This document shows, piece by piece, positions 24,522 to 35,068 of a DNA stretch of 64,000 nt. Origin of the DNA: Balamuthia mandrillaris (taxonomy: Eukaryota > Discosea > Longamoebia > Balamuthiidae); NCBI GenBank assembly GCA_031835245.1, contig JAVKOQ010000035.1, positions 231,965 to 295,964 on the forward strand. The letters are read 5' to 3'. How positions within the stretch are numbered: position 1 is the first letter of the stretch; the number at the start of each line of letters is the position of its first letter. A program made the translations under genes and the position numbers. Below the pieces are notes generated by a model, which was given only the letters and a program-made list of their open reading frames with translations, had not been told where the DNA came from and ran no database searches.

Positions 24522-27055
24522 CTCTCTCTCGCTCTCTCTTTGTCTTGTTGTGGAGTACTGACTGGTTTGACCATTTGGTAGATGGAGCTCAAGTATCAGT
24601 ACTGCTGCCTCTCGCCAGTACCGGTGACCACCCCCGAATTGGTGGTCGAGACTGAGCCTCCTCATCTGATCCGTGTTCGCTGGAGGGTTAGAGACAAAGA
24701 CGGGAAGATCACACGCCTTCAACGTATTGCCTCTTCCCTTTCTCCTGCTTCCTTTCTTTTCTCTCGTTCTCTCTCTCTCTCTCTCTCGTTCTCTCTCTGT
24801 CTTTGTGGTTTGAGCTAAATAGTGGTGTCTGATAAAGGACCGTTCCACGACGTAACGTCGATAACCGGAAGGGAGCTGGCGGAGGTGATAAGGAAGGACA
24901 CCCACCAACAAAAGAGGTTTCCGGAGCTGTCGGGCTTTGTGAAAATAGAGCGTTACGTACCTGCCGACCAGTCCGAAACCCAAAAGCCTTATTATGTGGC
25001 GCTATCACCAGAGGTTTGTCTCTATTCTTTTTATGTACGCTTTGGCACTTATTAACGGAAAGTTTCCTTCTTCCCTCCTTCCTTCAGGACAAGTTGGCTC
25101 TTCCATTGCGTTTTCCTGGACCTGTCTTACGTAAGTCCATCCGTGCATTCGCCTTTTATGTGGCATTCACTACTTTGTGTGGCTGACCTTCTCCGGTTCG
25201 AAACGACCGCAGAAAAACAATGGACAGTGGATCTTCGCGTAACGTTTGTGGAGAGACCATCCCATCTGAGCACGCCGTCAGCCTACCTTTCCGACGGATG
25301 TACAGCATTGCCAGAGCTTATAGATGCTGGCGTTAACCTATTTGATGCCACTTTTCGTGGCATTGAGGATAAAGTTGTGGAAAGGGCGTTTGGCGCTGGC
25401 GTTTCGCAGTTAGTTCTGATAAGCACCACCCCTGAAAACAGCGCTCATTCGTTGTCGTTGTGTGAGGGCAGGCGAAACAGTCTTTTTGCTACGGTGGGGG
25501 TACACCCCAACGAGGCCGCTAAAATACCTTTTACAGAAATAGAGACGCTTCGTAAGCTGGTCACCAGTAGCTATGTTGTTGCCATTGGAGAATGTGGCTT
25601 AGATGAGCAAGCCGGCGAGCAAGGCTTACAAGAGCAGTGGCTAGAACATCAAATCCAATTGGCCATTGGTGCGCAATTTCTGCCTCTGCCTCTGCCTCTG
25701 CCTCTGCCTCTGCCTCTGCCTCTGCCTCTGCCTCTGCCTCTGCCTCTGCCTCTGCCTCTGCCTCTGCCTCTGCTCTTCTCCTCCTCTGCTCTGCCTCTGC
25801 CTCTGCTGCCTCTGCCTCTGCCTCTGCTGCTGCCTCTGCCCTGCCTCTGCCTCTCCTGCCTCTCCCTCTGCCTCTGCCTCTGCCTCTGCCTCTCCCTCTG
25901 CTCTGCCTCTCCTCTGCCTCTGCCTCTGCCTCTCCTCCCTCCCTCTGCCTCTGCCTCTGTCTGCTCCTCTCCCTCTCCCTCTGCCTCTGCCTCTCCCTCT
26001 CCCTCTCTCCCTCTCCCTCTCCCTCTCCCTCTCCCTCTCCCTCTCCCTCTCCCTCTCCCTCTCCCTCTCCCTCTCCCTCTCCCTCTCCCTCTCCCTCTCC
26101 CTCTCCCTCTCCCTAACAAAGCGTTTGCTGGTTGACAGAGGCAAAGAAACCTATTTTCTTACACGAGAGAGGCCAATTTGAACGCTTCAGGGCCATCTTA
26201 GGCAAACATGCAGAGGCACTACGGGACCGAGCTGTTGTGAACTGTTTCACGGGAAGCGAAGAGGCTCTGCAGGCTTACCTTGATATGGGATTCTACATTG
26301 GTGTCACTGGTTTCATATGCAACGAAGCTCGTGGCGCTGAACTTCAAAAAGTGGTTGCTGGTATTCCTCTTGACCGCTTGGTTTGGCTCTCCATCATATT
26401 TTGTTTGGATTATAGTGCATGTCACTATGTTAAGACTTACAGATCAGCTAATCTCCTCTCTCTCTCTCTCACTCTCTCTTTGGTATTGCAAAAGCTGCTG
26501 GGAAGCGATGCACCTTATCTGACCCCGTTCACAATGCCCAAACCTTATCCTAAGTACAACGAGCCGGCTTATCTTCCTCATGTGTTGGTTGCAGTGGCCT
26601 CTGCCTTGAACCTCAGCATTGATGAGGTAACCAAAGCAACAACAAGTAACGCTCGTAAGCTGTTTGGTATGCCAGTTTTGCCCTACGATGGCACCCTGCG
26701 AAGCCAGCCTTTCTCCACTCCTTTCTCTCCTAATGCCGAAATGGCTTATTGCAGACTGGGCAAAGAAAAGGCTGTTGCTGACCGACCGCTGGATGCAGCT
26801 ACCCAAGCATCCACGTCGCCGTCGTCATCATCTTCTTCTTCCTCTTCTCCCTCTTCTTCCTCTTCTTCCTCTTCTTTCGCCACTACTTCCCCCAGCAGTG
26901 CTACCTCCTCGGAGACCACATTCCTTTACAAGGACAAGCTTTACAGGTGCACAGCCAAGGAAAACGCAATCCTTCAACGGCAAAGAAATGCCCTCTCCGA
27001 GGAAGCGTTCGCAGCCCTCTTTGAAGACTTTGCCCTTTGCGTGATAGATTCTTGA
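24171..27055 (+). CDS. TatD-family metallo-nuclease with novel N-terminal region (spliced)
   Basis: Exons starting at 24171, about 24582, 24823, 25089 and 25213 join in phase without a stop and run into a TatD domain, so one gene is the simplest model. The first roughly 230 residues (Lys/Arg-rich helix, then LVSDKGPFHDVTS and IERYVPAD segments) match no family I recognise. The TatD part resembles the bacterial subgroup: DAGVNLFDATFRG, ATVGVHPNEA, VAIGECGLDE, PIFLHERG, SDAPYLTPF and NEPAYLPH. The usual metal-ligand His of HCFTG is Asn here (VNCFTGS). A Ser-rich insert lies near the C-terminus (about 26815-26900). An intron of 470 nt made of hexanucleotide repeats splits the domain. TatD proteins are DNases in DNA quality control or apoptosis. 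Separate upstream and TatD genes remain possible. Confidence 0.82.
24488..24542 (+). repeat. (CT)n repeat in the first TatD-gene intron
   Basis: Near-pure CT tract of about 50 bp on the sense strand. Confidence 0.9.
25678..26115 (+). repeat. long CTGCCT/CTCCCT hexanucleotide array inside an intron
   Basis: The intron 25669-26138 (donor gtgcgc, acceptor ttgacag) consists almost wholly of hexamers. About 90 bp of pure CTGCCT is followed by an interrupted middle and about 145 bp of CTCCCT. The flanking exons join in frame (LAIEAKKPIFLHERG), so the array is spliced out. It is a homopyrimidine-rich sense strand. Confidence 0.95.
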
Positions 27056-27136
27056 ATCTTTTCTTTTATTGGTTTGCTGTTGATTATTTGGATTGTAATC
27101 CTTCCTTCCATGAAGGATATGTTCAATTGTTGTTGA

Positions 27137-27889
27137 TCATGGTTGGTTACCAAAAGAAGTGGTATCGAAGTCTCTGACCTTTGGCTTCTTGTTTTCCCGT
27201 GTGATACCCCAGTGATGCAATATCGCTAAAATGTCTTCAACAGTGCGACCAGCTAGATCTTCCTTGTCTACCAGCTGGGCGTGGTCATAGATATACAAGC
27301 GTGGTATGGAGCCTATCTCGTGAAACTTCACTCTGGGGCTTGTTGTTGAAAATAGTAGTGGTCGCCAATGTTGATTGGTGACGGGCTTCTTTCTTGGCTG
27401 GAAGAAAGGAGGAGGAAAAGAGAGGGAAGGAGGAACGTACTAGTAAGGGCCGTGTTCCACCAAAAATTCATCCACCTGTGGATACTCCTTTTTAAGGTTG
27501 CACATGCAGGCCTTTGAGATGCATAAAGAGTGAGCATGAATCGAACTAGCTGTGTAGAGGCAAAGAGGTGGAGGGGACCCAACCCGAATTTCCGCAGTGA
27601 GTGGCCGCTCCTGTTCCGCCTCATGGTTCTCGGTCAGCGTGGTTGCATACATTCGCGTGGAGTAGAAAGGTTTGTCTTTTCTTCCAGGAAGCTCATAGAC
27701 GCGCGGGGCAGGGGATCGCCTGTGATATCGATCATTGTGCTCCCCATTCTGGTAGTGAGGTTCTTGAGGGGTGGTGTGTGCTGACGATAATTCTCTGCGA
27801 CTTTTACGGACGGCCCCGCTTTGGCCCATCCAAAGGCAAAACACCAGTCCTACAGCTATCACAACCGACTTGTAACCAACCCGCCTCAT
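27137..27889 (-). CDS. Sep15/SelM-family thioredoxin-like ER protein, Cys form
   Basis: The ATG at 27889 gives MRRVGYK and a hydrophobic stretch to MGQSGA, a probable signal peptide. A likely 72-nt intron (27512-27583) joins LTAEIR to ACMCNLKKEYPQVDEF. The Cys-X-Cys then sits where Sep15 has Cys-X-Sec. A second intron (acceptor caacaacaag near 27341) gives GPYYPRVKFHEIG, then PRLYIYD and the family C-terminal helix VEDILAILHHWGI. Sep15 and SelM are ER redox proteins linked to glycoprotein folding. No in-frame TGA is needed at the redox site, so this copy uses Cys. The region between signal peptide and domain (about 70 residues) is low-similarity. Family assignment is by fold pattern, fairly confident. 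Confidence 0.72.
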
Positions 27890-28187
27890 GTCTTCGTTGT
27901 TAAGAAGCAATGGGACCAACAAGCTCGTTCTCTGCGTCGACGACTGGTTTCCTTTGCCGAAGAGGCAGCGCCGCTTAATGGTGAAAAAAAGGACCGGACC
28001 CTATTAGGCTCGTCTCCCTCCGTGCCGCCGCCGACGCAAACACAAAGATTCAAGAGAGGGGGAGGGGGTTTTCCCCTTACGTACGGCCTCTACTGCAAAG
28101 CAGCGGACGGGTTTCTCACTCCACACATCCCACTTCCTTTCCAGTGGCAAGAGGGTGAATGGAAGAGAGCACTGATAAATAATAATA

Positions 28188-31100
28188 TTATTTCCAGACC
28201 TTAACAACACCATCCCTGCTGCCAGAGATGAGCATGCGGTGAGGCAGCTCCAATACCTCCAGAGCAGTGATGCAATCGTTGTGATGAATGGCAGGAGTGC
28301 TTCTCCCCATTGGTTGTCGGTTGAGATATGCCGCAGCCACCGAAGAAGAGGAGGAGGAAGAGACGGATTCTTCTTCTTCATCAGGAAAGTGGCCTCCACC
28401 AGAGGTACTTGCAGTACCAGTGCTGCCTCCGTCAGCTGATAGACGATAGTTAGGAAGGAGCTCTTGAAAGACAGTTGTTCCACCATCGAGGAGGGAGCCA
28501 TAACGAGGCCGCTGCTCCTGTTCGGCAAGGCCAGATATGACATAAGAGGTAGCAGCTTTGTTGATGTCCCAGAATCTTATCTTTTTGTCAGTGCCACCAG
28601 TAATAAGCCAAGAACAGTTTGGAGGACTAAGTAGGGAGTGGATGGAATGGGAGGTGTAGGGGGTTGCCATTTGTTCATGCAAGTCGTCCATTCCAAAGTC
28701 ATGAGAACAGCGATGAGGCCGGGATTCAGCAATTCTGTTGGTAGTGCTGCTTCCACCACCGCTGAAGCGGTTGGAACCTGTAGCGTCGGCACCAGAATTG
28801 CTGCTTTCAGTTGAAGGGCTGCCCTCACCGTAGTTACCAATGATAAAAGGAGAGATATGGGTGGAGGATGCCGTGGCTCCGTTCGCTCCACTATTCATTG
28901 CGGAGGTGGAGAGAACAGCCGTTGTGGCAGACGCAGACGAAGGAGAGGCAGCTCGGAAAAGTTGAACGCAGGAGCCAGTTTCAACGTCCCACAAGTCTAC
29001 CTCGTTGCTACCGGAAGCCGCAAAGATGCACGAGTTACTTTTGGTGGTGTTGAAGTGCAGAACGGAATGAATAGAGTGTTTGCGAGAGTGGCGCCAAGTC
29101 TTGGTGGGAATGTTGAAACGGATGTCCCACAGTGTGAAAAAGCCTCGGCTAGTAGCTGTTATTAGCCAGTTACGTTGGGGATCGATTACAAAATGCTGAA
29201 GGAGACCGAGGTCGTTGTCGTTTTGCATTAACCATGCTGTCGTGTCGCTTCGCAAGTCAAATGCGCGCACCACTCCTTTGGTTGTACCATAAACCAACAA
29301 AGACTATTGCAACAGGAATGGTAGTTAGTATCAAAGAAGGTATCTTGAAAGCAACGGGCAACAAGAAAAACCAGACAAAACCAAGCCAACAAATCACAAA
29401 TATAATACCAACCTGGTTGCTGTCGTTGTAGTGCTCCAACTGAACAACGGAGCCATCAATGCCATCAAAGCATTTGATAGTGGACATGCCAGTATACCGA
29501 TGAACGCTACCCTCCTTCTTGGTGGTGTATTCTACATTGAAAAGGTGTATGGAACCATTATCACTTCCAGAGGCAACTGTGTGAGTGTTTTCACAGATGG
29601 CAATGGAGGTCACTTTTCCTCCTTGCGCGGAGTAAGTCAGCCGGGAACGAATAGTTACGTTCTTCTCCAGCCGCTGGCTGTCCCATATTTTGACTGACAA
29701 TTTAAAGAGTACAGGGTAGATCGTTCATGGAGAGACTGTGCGTGAGGAAAATGCAAGAAAAAGATTGAACGGGAAACGAAGAAACGTACCAGTGCCATCG
29801 TCAGAACATGAGGCGAAAAATAAGTTATCCCGGCTGACCCGGAGCTGATTGACGGCGCCTTGGTGTTCATGAAGATGGGCTACAAGCACACCACGAGGTC
29901 GCCAGTCCTTCCACTGTTCACCGGTGGCAGAGTATCCTGTACCAACTATGCTGCCACCAATAACACCGCTGCCACCACCAGAACCGCCGCCACCAACGTG
30001 TAGACCAGCATCGGAGCGTTGACGAGAATGGACCGCAGTGTTTTCCGGCAGTGGAGTGGCTGGTCCGTTGGCTCCCAGCCCACTATTGTTGAGGTTGGGC
30101 ATAGTTGCCCCTCCAGGTATCGCCGTGCCTGCTGCTGTTCCACCTAATCCCCCTGCTACTTTGAGCGAGTCAGATGAAGGGGGGTTGTTGGAAGAGTGGA
30201 GGCCGCCAACCACACCACTGCTGCCCTCCCCGGCCTCTGACATGCTGCGAGCTTTCTTGCTGGAGAGGTATGGCAGTGGAGCTGTGTGGACAGGTATGGA
30301 ACGAGATAAGTGGGCGTATTCGGAGAGCTGCTTTCGTCCACTGGAAGGCCTGGCTGGTCTAACTTGCGATTTATCTATTTCGTTCTTGGAAGCCCATAAA
30401 CTACTCTTGCTAGAATGGGTAAACATACACAGAAGGAAAGCGTTGGCGCAATTCACAGAGAAGATAAATGTACGTACAAATTAATTGCTCTCGACGCCGA
30501 GCAAAGATATTCTTTCATCAACTGAAGCTTTTCCATTTCCTCCGACACAACACCACATTCGCTCAGCTTTGTCGCAAAGGCGATATCAAAGGCATCATCT
30601 TGTTTGTTAGAGCGTTGCCCACCAATTGGTGACTTCCGTTGCTGGGCATCACTGGTGACAATAGTACCACCCGCATCCGGCTGTCTAGGTGTTTGTGGAG
30701 TACTGAGCGGAGAAAGGGTAGGTTCATCACCGGCTGCAACCCCAGCTAAGCGTGGCGAGACAATTCTCCCCACCTCGCCTGAGAGGATTGGTCCTATGCT
30801 GTATAAAGCTTTCTCGAAGTTTACTCGCGATACCTATCAAGAGGGCAAAAAAAAAGTGAAGAGGATAAGATGCCAGCAGACAAGGATAAAGATAGTGCTT
30901 GGTCTGAAATCATACCGGAGGTTTCAATGCTTCTAACAGGCTTTGAGCGGTTACATCCACTATATCGCTAAGCAGAAATGGGCGAAGGATGGGTATAAGA
31001 AAGCAATACACATCAGCTACACTCAGCTGCTTAGCAATAGCCGCCATTATTGCCACCACACCAAAACGAATCCAGACATTAGGATGAAATAGCATAGGTG

Positions 31101-34100
31101 CCGTGCGCCCTGCTATCTCGATCAAAACTGGCTTCCTAAAAAGCCCTAATTCACAGAGACTAGCCATACAGTTGACAGCTTTGTCGATTACAAACTCTTC
31201 TTCATCTATTGCAAATTGTGAGTTATTCTGTGGGTTCCCACACGAAACAAATGAAAGGATCCCACCTGTTAAGCACTGATATATACACGGGAGAATGAAA
31301 GCTTTAAGTCGGACCATGCCGACAAAAGCACTGACGCCCACAATGTTGTGAAAGAAAGCACAACGAAGCTCCCAGTCCCCATGCTCATTAACAAGAGTGC
31401 TAAGATGAGGTAGAAACGTATTTTCTGTCTTCTCTCTTCCAAAAAATATACACAGCCGCGTTATGTCCTGCAATAATAAATTACGATTAAACAAGAACGA
31501 AGTGAGAGAGAGAGAGAGAGAGAGAGAGAGGAGGGAGGGAGGAGGGATACAAACCATCAACAAAGTCCTTTTTACAGCTGAGGAGGTTTCTTTGGTGAGG
31601 ATGTAGACCACAATGTCATGAAATATTTCCTGTATCTCATTGAGCTCTGCGTCGTAGGTTCCTTGATAAGGCAACAAATTCCTGCTAGAGCCACTCATCT
31701 CATTCAAGGATACTCTCTTGAAAAACTGATAGATAGCAGGTATCAAGGGAAAGTGACCAGCTGTATAAGCAAAAAAGAAAGAAGTATTTGAAAATGGGGG
31801 CTTACGGTATTACCTGAGAAGCTTCAAGAAATCTGCGAGAGACCTCAGCCAACCGGGCAAGATTCTCAGCGAGGGCTTGCCTCACCATCTCTTCTTTGTC
31901 CACGTGGAACTCCCCAAGGGCTGGCAAAATGTACTCTGGGAATATGTGTGCATCTCCAGGCGGAAACTCTTTAACGTTTTCCAACTTTAAATAGACCGTT
32001 TTTGATGGTTTGTTTTTGAAAATATTAGCGCGGCGTCAAGTAAAGGGTGGAATGGAAAGTAAGAAATAAAAAAGGCAAAGTTTACCACTTGAGTTACAGT
32101 CCTAAGAGCGGTAATCCGCACTAGTGGTGGCATATTGCTGGACAGTTGGGAGACAATGTAAGGGACTTGTCGCTGGAGCTTGGACTTATTATCCAGAAAG
32201 GGGATGAGCAAGGACAAAATGTCGAGGGCAGTTAACTTCGCTAACGTCGTTTGCACGTTCCTAAGAAGGGAATGAACCATACTGAGGATCATCACAAAGC
32301 CTTCGTTTACAGAGGATGATCCCTCGCTTCCAGTACTGTCTGCTGTGCTGGACAGCAGTTCTTCCGAAGAGCCATTTTCGGTTATGGGATCGATGCCAAG
32401 ACTATTTGTGGAAGTATTGGTTTGTTGGAGGATTGCAGTGGAGGAGGGAGAAGTATTATCTTGAGTATCCGTGGTGGAACTTGTAGTTGTGGTGGCAACA
32501 ACGTTCTCTGAATTGAAGGGTGGGGAAGAGGATAAATCCTCGACAGCATCCTCTAGCAAGGGTAAAGAAGAGGGAGGTTCTACCAACATCGTTTCTGAGT
32601 TGATGATAGTACTTGTAATGTGGCGCTTCGTCCCATCCTCTACAGTATTGTCACTATAAGTGCGATTGCTGTCTGTAGATGCTCCCTCAGTAGCTGCGAT
32701 GGATGGAGGTGAAGAAGGTTGGGAAAAAGAAGGGGTTCCTCGTGCTTCCAAGTGATGAATGAATGTTTCTGTGTCTAGCAGTAGTGGTATGGTGTCATCT
32801 TTTGGCGAAGTGTTACGGATATCCTTTTTGATAAGGGGAGCATGCGAGCGAGCACTGTTCGCGTTGGAGGAGGCTGCGTTGTTTTCTTGCTGCTCTCGTG
32901 GCTGCCTTAGAGATGAGGGTTGCGCGACGTTACCAGCTACATCCCGCAGGAGCGAGAAATTTAATACCCCTTCGTTTTGCGCCTCTGAAAGCATCGTGTA
33001 AGACAATAAACAAAGGGAGAAAAAGAGCAAGGAGCAAAGAGAGAAGAGAGAAGAGAGAAGAGAGAAGAGAGAAGAGAGAAGAGAGAAGAGAGAAGAGAAA
33101 GAGAGAAGAGAGAAGAGAGAAAAAAGAGAGAAAGAAAGAGAAAGAGAAGAGAAAGAGAAGAGAAGAGAGAAAGAAGAGAGAAGAGAGAAGAAGAGAGAAG
33201 AGAGAAGAGAGAAGAGAGAAGAGAGAAGAGAGAAGGGAGAAGGGAGAAGGGAGAAGGGAGAAGGGAGAAGAGAGAAGAGAGAAGAGAGAGAAGAGAGAGA
33301 GAAGAGAGAGAGAGAGAAAAAAATAACGGCAGTAATGGTAACGCACGAGTAAAATTATCAAGAATGAAATTGCTTTTTAGATCGTGGTGAATGGTGTTAA
33401 TCCTGGTGTCAGCATCTTTCAACATCAACTCAGCGGTGTATGAGTGAAGAAAAGCAAAGTAGGAGGGAAACGCTTTGCCCGTCCTTTGAATACGTGCACG
33501 ATGTTAATGCAACAAAAACGGAACAACAACAAAACAGCCAACAGCAGGAATACAATAACAACGTACCAGAGACGAAGATACTTCTCAGCTGCAAAACGGC
33601 TGGAGGGTTCTTTCTGAATCATGTGCTTGATCAAATCTCTGATATGAGGATCGTGTATCTTGTCGAGGGTGGGGGTTGGATCGTATTCGCCTTTTCTATA
33701 CTTCAGCAACTGAGATATGTCAAAGATTGGACTCTCTAGGAATAGCTCTGCTATCACACACCTGCAGGAAAAACAACAGATGGTGAGTTCGCGCCGATAG
33801 AAGGAAGAAAAAAGAAGTAACAAGCAGTAACCCCAAAGAAAATATGTCCATGGACGGAGCTAGCTCTCCTTTAGGCTGAGTTTTGTTGAGGTCAGAGGCG
33901 TAGAACCGCTCAGGCGCGAGGTAGCACGTCCGACGGCCACCCGTGTCGAAGAAAAAAGTAAAGTCCTCTGGATTGTCTTCCAGAATGAAGGTGGGTTTAT
34001 AACTGGCAAAGTCGGACAGGTAGAGCCAGTTCCAGCTGGTAAGCAATACATTTTCGCACTTGATGTCTCCGTGGCATATTCCGTAAAAGTGTGTTTGGGA

Positions 34101-34718
34101 GAGTGCCTGTAGTAACTGAAAAGTTATCCACTTCTTTTCTATCGTGTGGAGAAATGGTCGCGTGCTGTATAGGGCATCAACAAGTTACTCCCAATTCACA
34201 AGAGGAGAAAAAGAGGGACAAAAGAGAAGAGAAAAGAGAGACGGGTTTTTAGAGCGAGAATGAAAGAAACGACAACAAAGAACGAAGAGGGAGAAGAGTG
34301 AGCCAACCCTATCCGCTCGTAAAGGTTGTAAGGAAAGTATTGGCGGATGAGGTAACCCGCTTTTTCAGTTTCAAGAAACCGTTGAAAGGGAAATACGTTT
34401 GGGTTCCGGATTTGGCAAAAGTTCTCTCTGATCTCTGCATGACTCGCAAGGTAAACGTGGGTGGAAGGGGGAAAGGATAGCACTACAATAGGGTAGAGGA
34501 GGAAATGGCGTACCCCTTAACCGGTCTACGTGTTCTTTGAGGTTCAGTTCGGTGCGTTTCACGTAGACCTTGACTACAACAGGGCCTTCGTCGTGCAGAC
34601 ACTTTATGGTCTTGAAAAAGCGTCCATTGCCCATGCTCTCGTCGTACACGATCTTCTCGGAGAGGTCATGGAGGTAGTGGTCCAAGTGGACAGTTTGGGA
34701 GGCAAGTTTATTGCCCAT
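28188..34718 (-). CDS. PIK3R4: Vps15/PIK3R4, regulatory subunit of class III PI3-kinase (spliced)
   Basis: Scaffold pseudokinase-like subunit of Vps34 complexes that produce PI3P for autophagy and endosomal sorting. The start MGNKLASQ is the family's myristoylation site. The kinase domain follows ([51 protein letters not shown]). A Ser/Thr-rich insert precedes HEAT repeats (about 31,900-30,500). The C-terminal WD40 propeller includes [29 protein letters not shown] and [14 protein letters not shown], ending TAA at 28188. Gly/Ser-rich low-complexity inserts interrupt the linker and propeller. One intron contains a 300-bp GA tract. It diverges from the PPR gene. Confidence 0.96.
31505..31531 (-). 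repeat. (GA)n repeat in a VPS15 intron
   Basis: GA run on the plus strand, CT on the VPS15 sense strand. Confidence 0.85.
33020..33324 (-). repeat. 300-bp GAGAA-rich repeat in a VPS15 intron
   Basis: Almost uninterrupted purine tract (GAGAGAA/GAAGAGA units) on the plus strand, lying between a VPS15 exon ending near 32988 and one starting near 33347. It is pyrimidine on the sense strand. Confidence 0.95.
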
Positions 34719-35068
34719 GGCGTGCAGTTGCCCTTTTGTGTGCCTGTATTTGGTGGAGTGGTGGTCCTTCTTCCTCTTTCTTTGGGGACGATAGGGAGAG
34801 CTCTTCCTCCTCTTCTTTCTCTCTCTTTTTTCTTTTTGGGGGGCGGAGACTCTTCCAACTTATGTCAGCAATTTACCATATTTGGGATAATTCGCTGCTC
34901 ACGGTCTGCCCGTTTTCACGTCATGCAAGACGAAGCAGAAGGAAGAAGGAAGAGAAGCAAGAAGAACAAGAAGCAAGAAGCAAGAAGAAGCAAGTACAAA
35001 CAGACAGACAGACAGAGAGAGCTCTTACCAGTCAGTCAGGTTCAACCCCTTTGTCCCTCTGAGGCGCC
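34719..35068. promoter_or_regulatory. divergent VPS15/PPR promoter region
   Basis: 350 bp between start codons. Contains a TC-rich stretch (34770-34850) and an AGAAG/CAGA-rich stretch (34930-35020). No gene or specific site is recognised. Confidence 0.4.

Noticed and set aside
24582-24818. Separate gene starting at the ATG at 24582
   Set aside because: The ATG follows an acceptor site and is in phase with the preceding exon, so it reads better as an internal exon.
25637-26181. Long frames of Leu-Pro, Arg-Glu, Arg-Gly, Ser-Ala and Cys-Leu repeats
   Set aside because: They arise from the hexanucleotide intron read in other frames. The flanking exons splice across it.
32898-33428. Charged Arg/Glu and Leu/Ser repeat frames
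   Set aside because: They are translations of the GA tract in a VPS15 intron.
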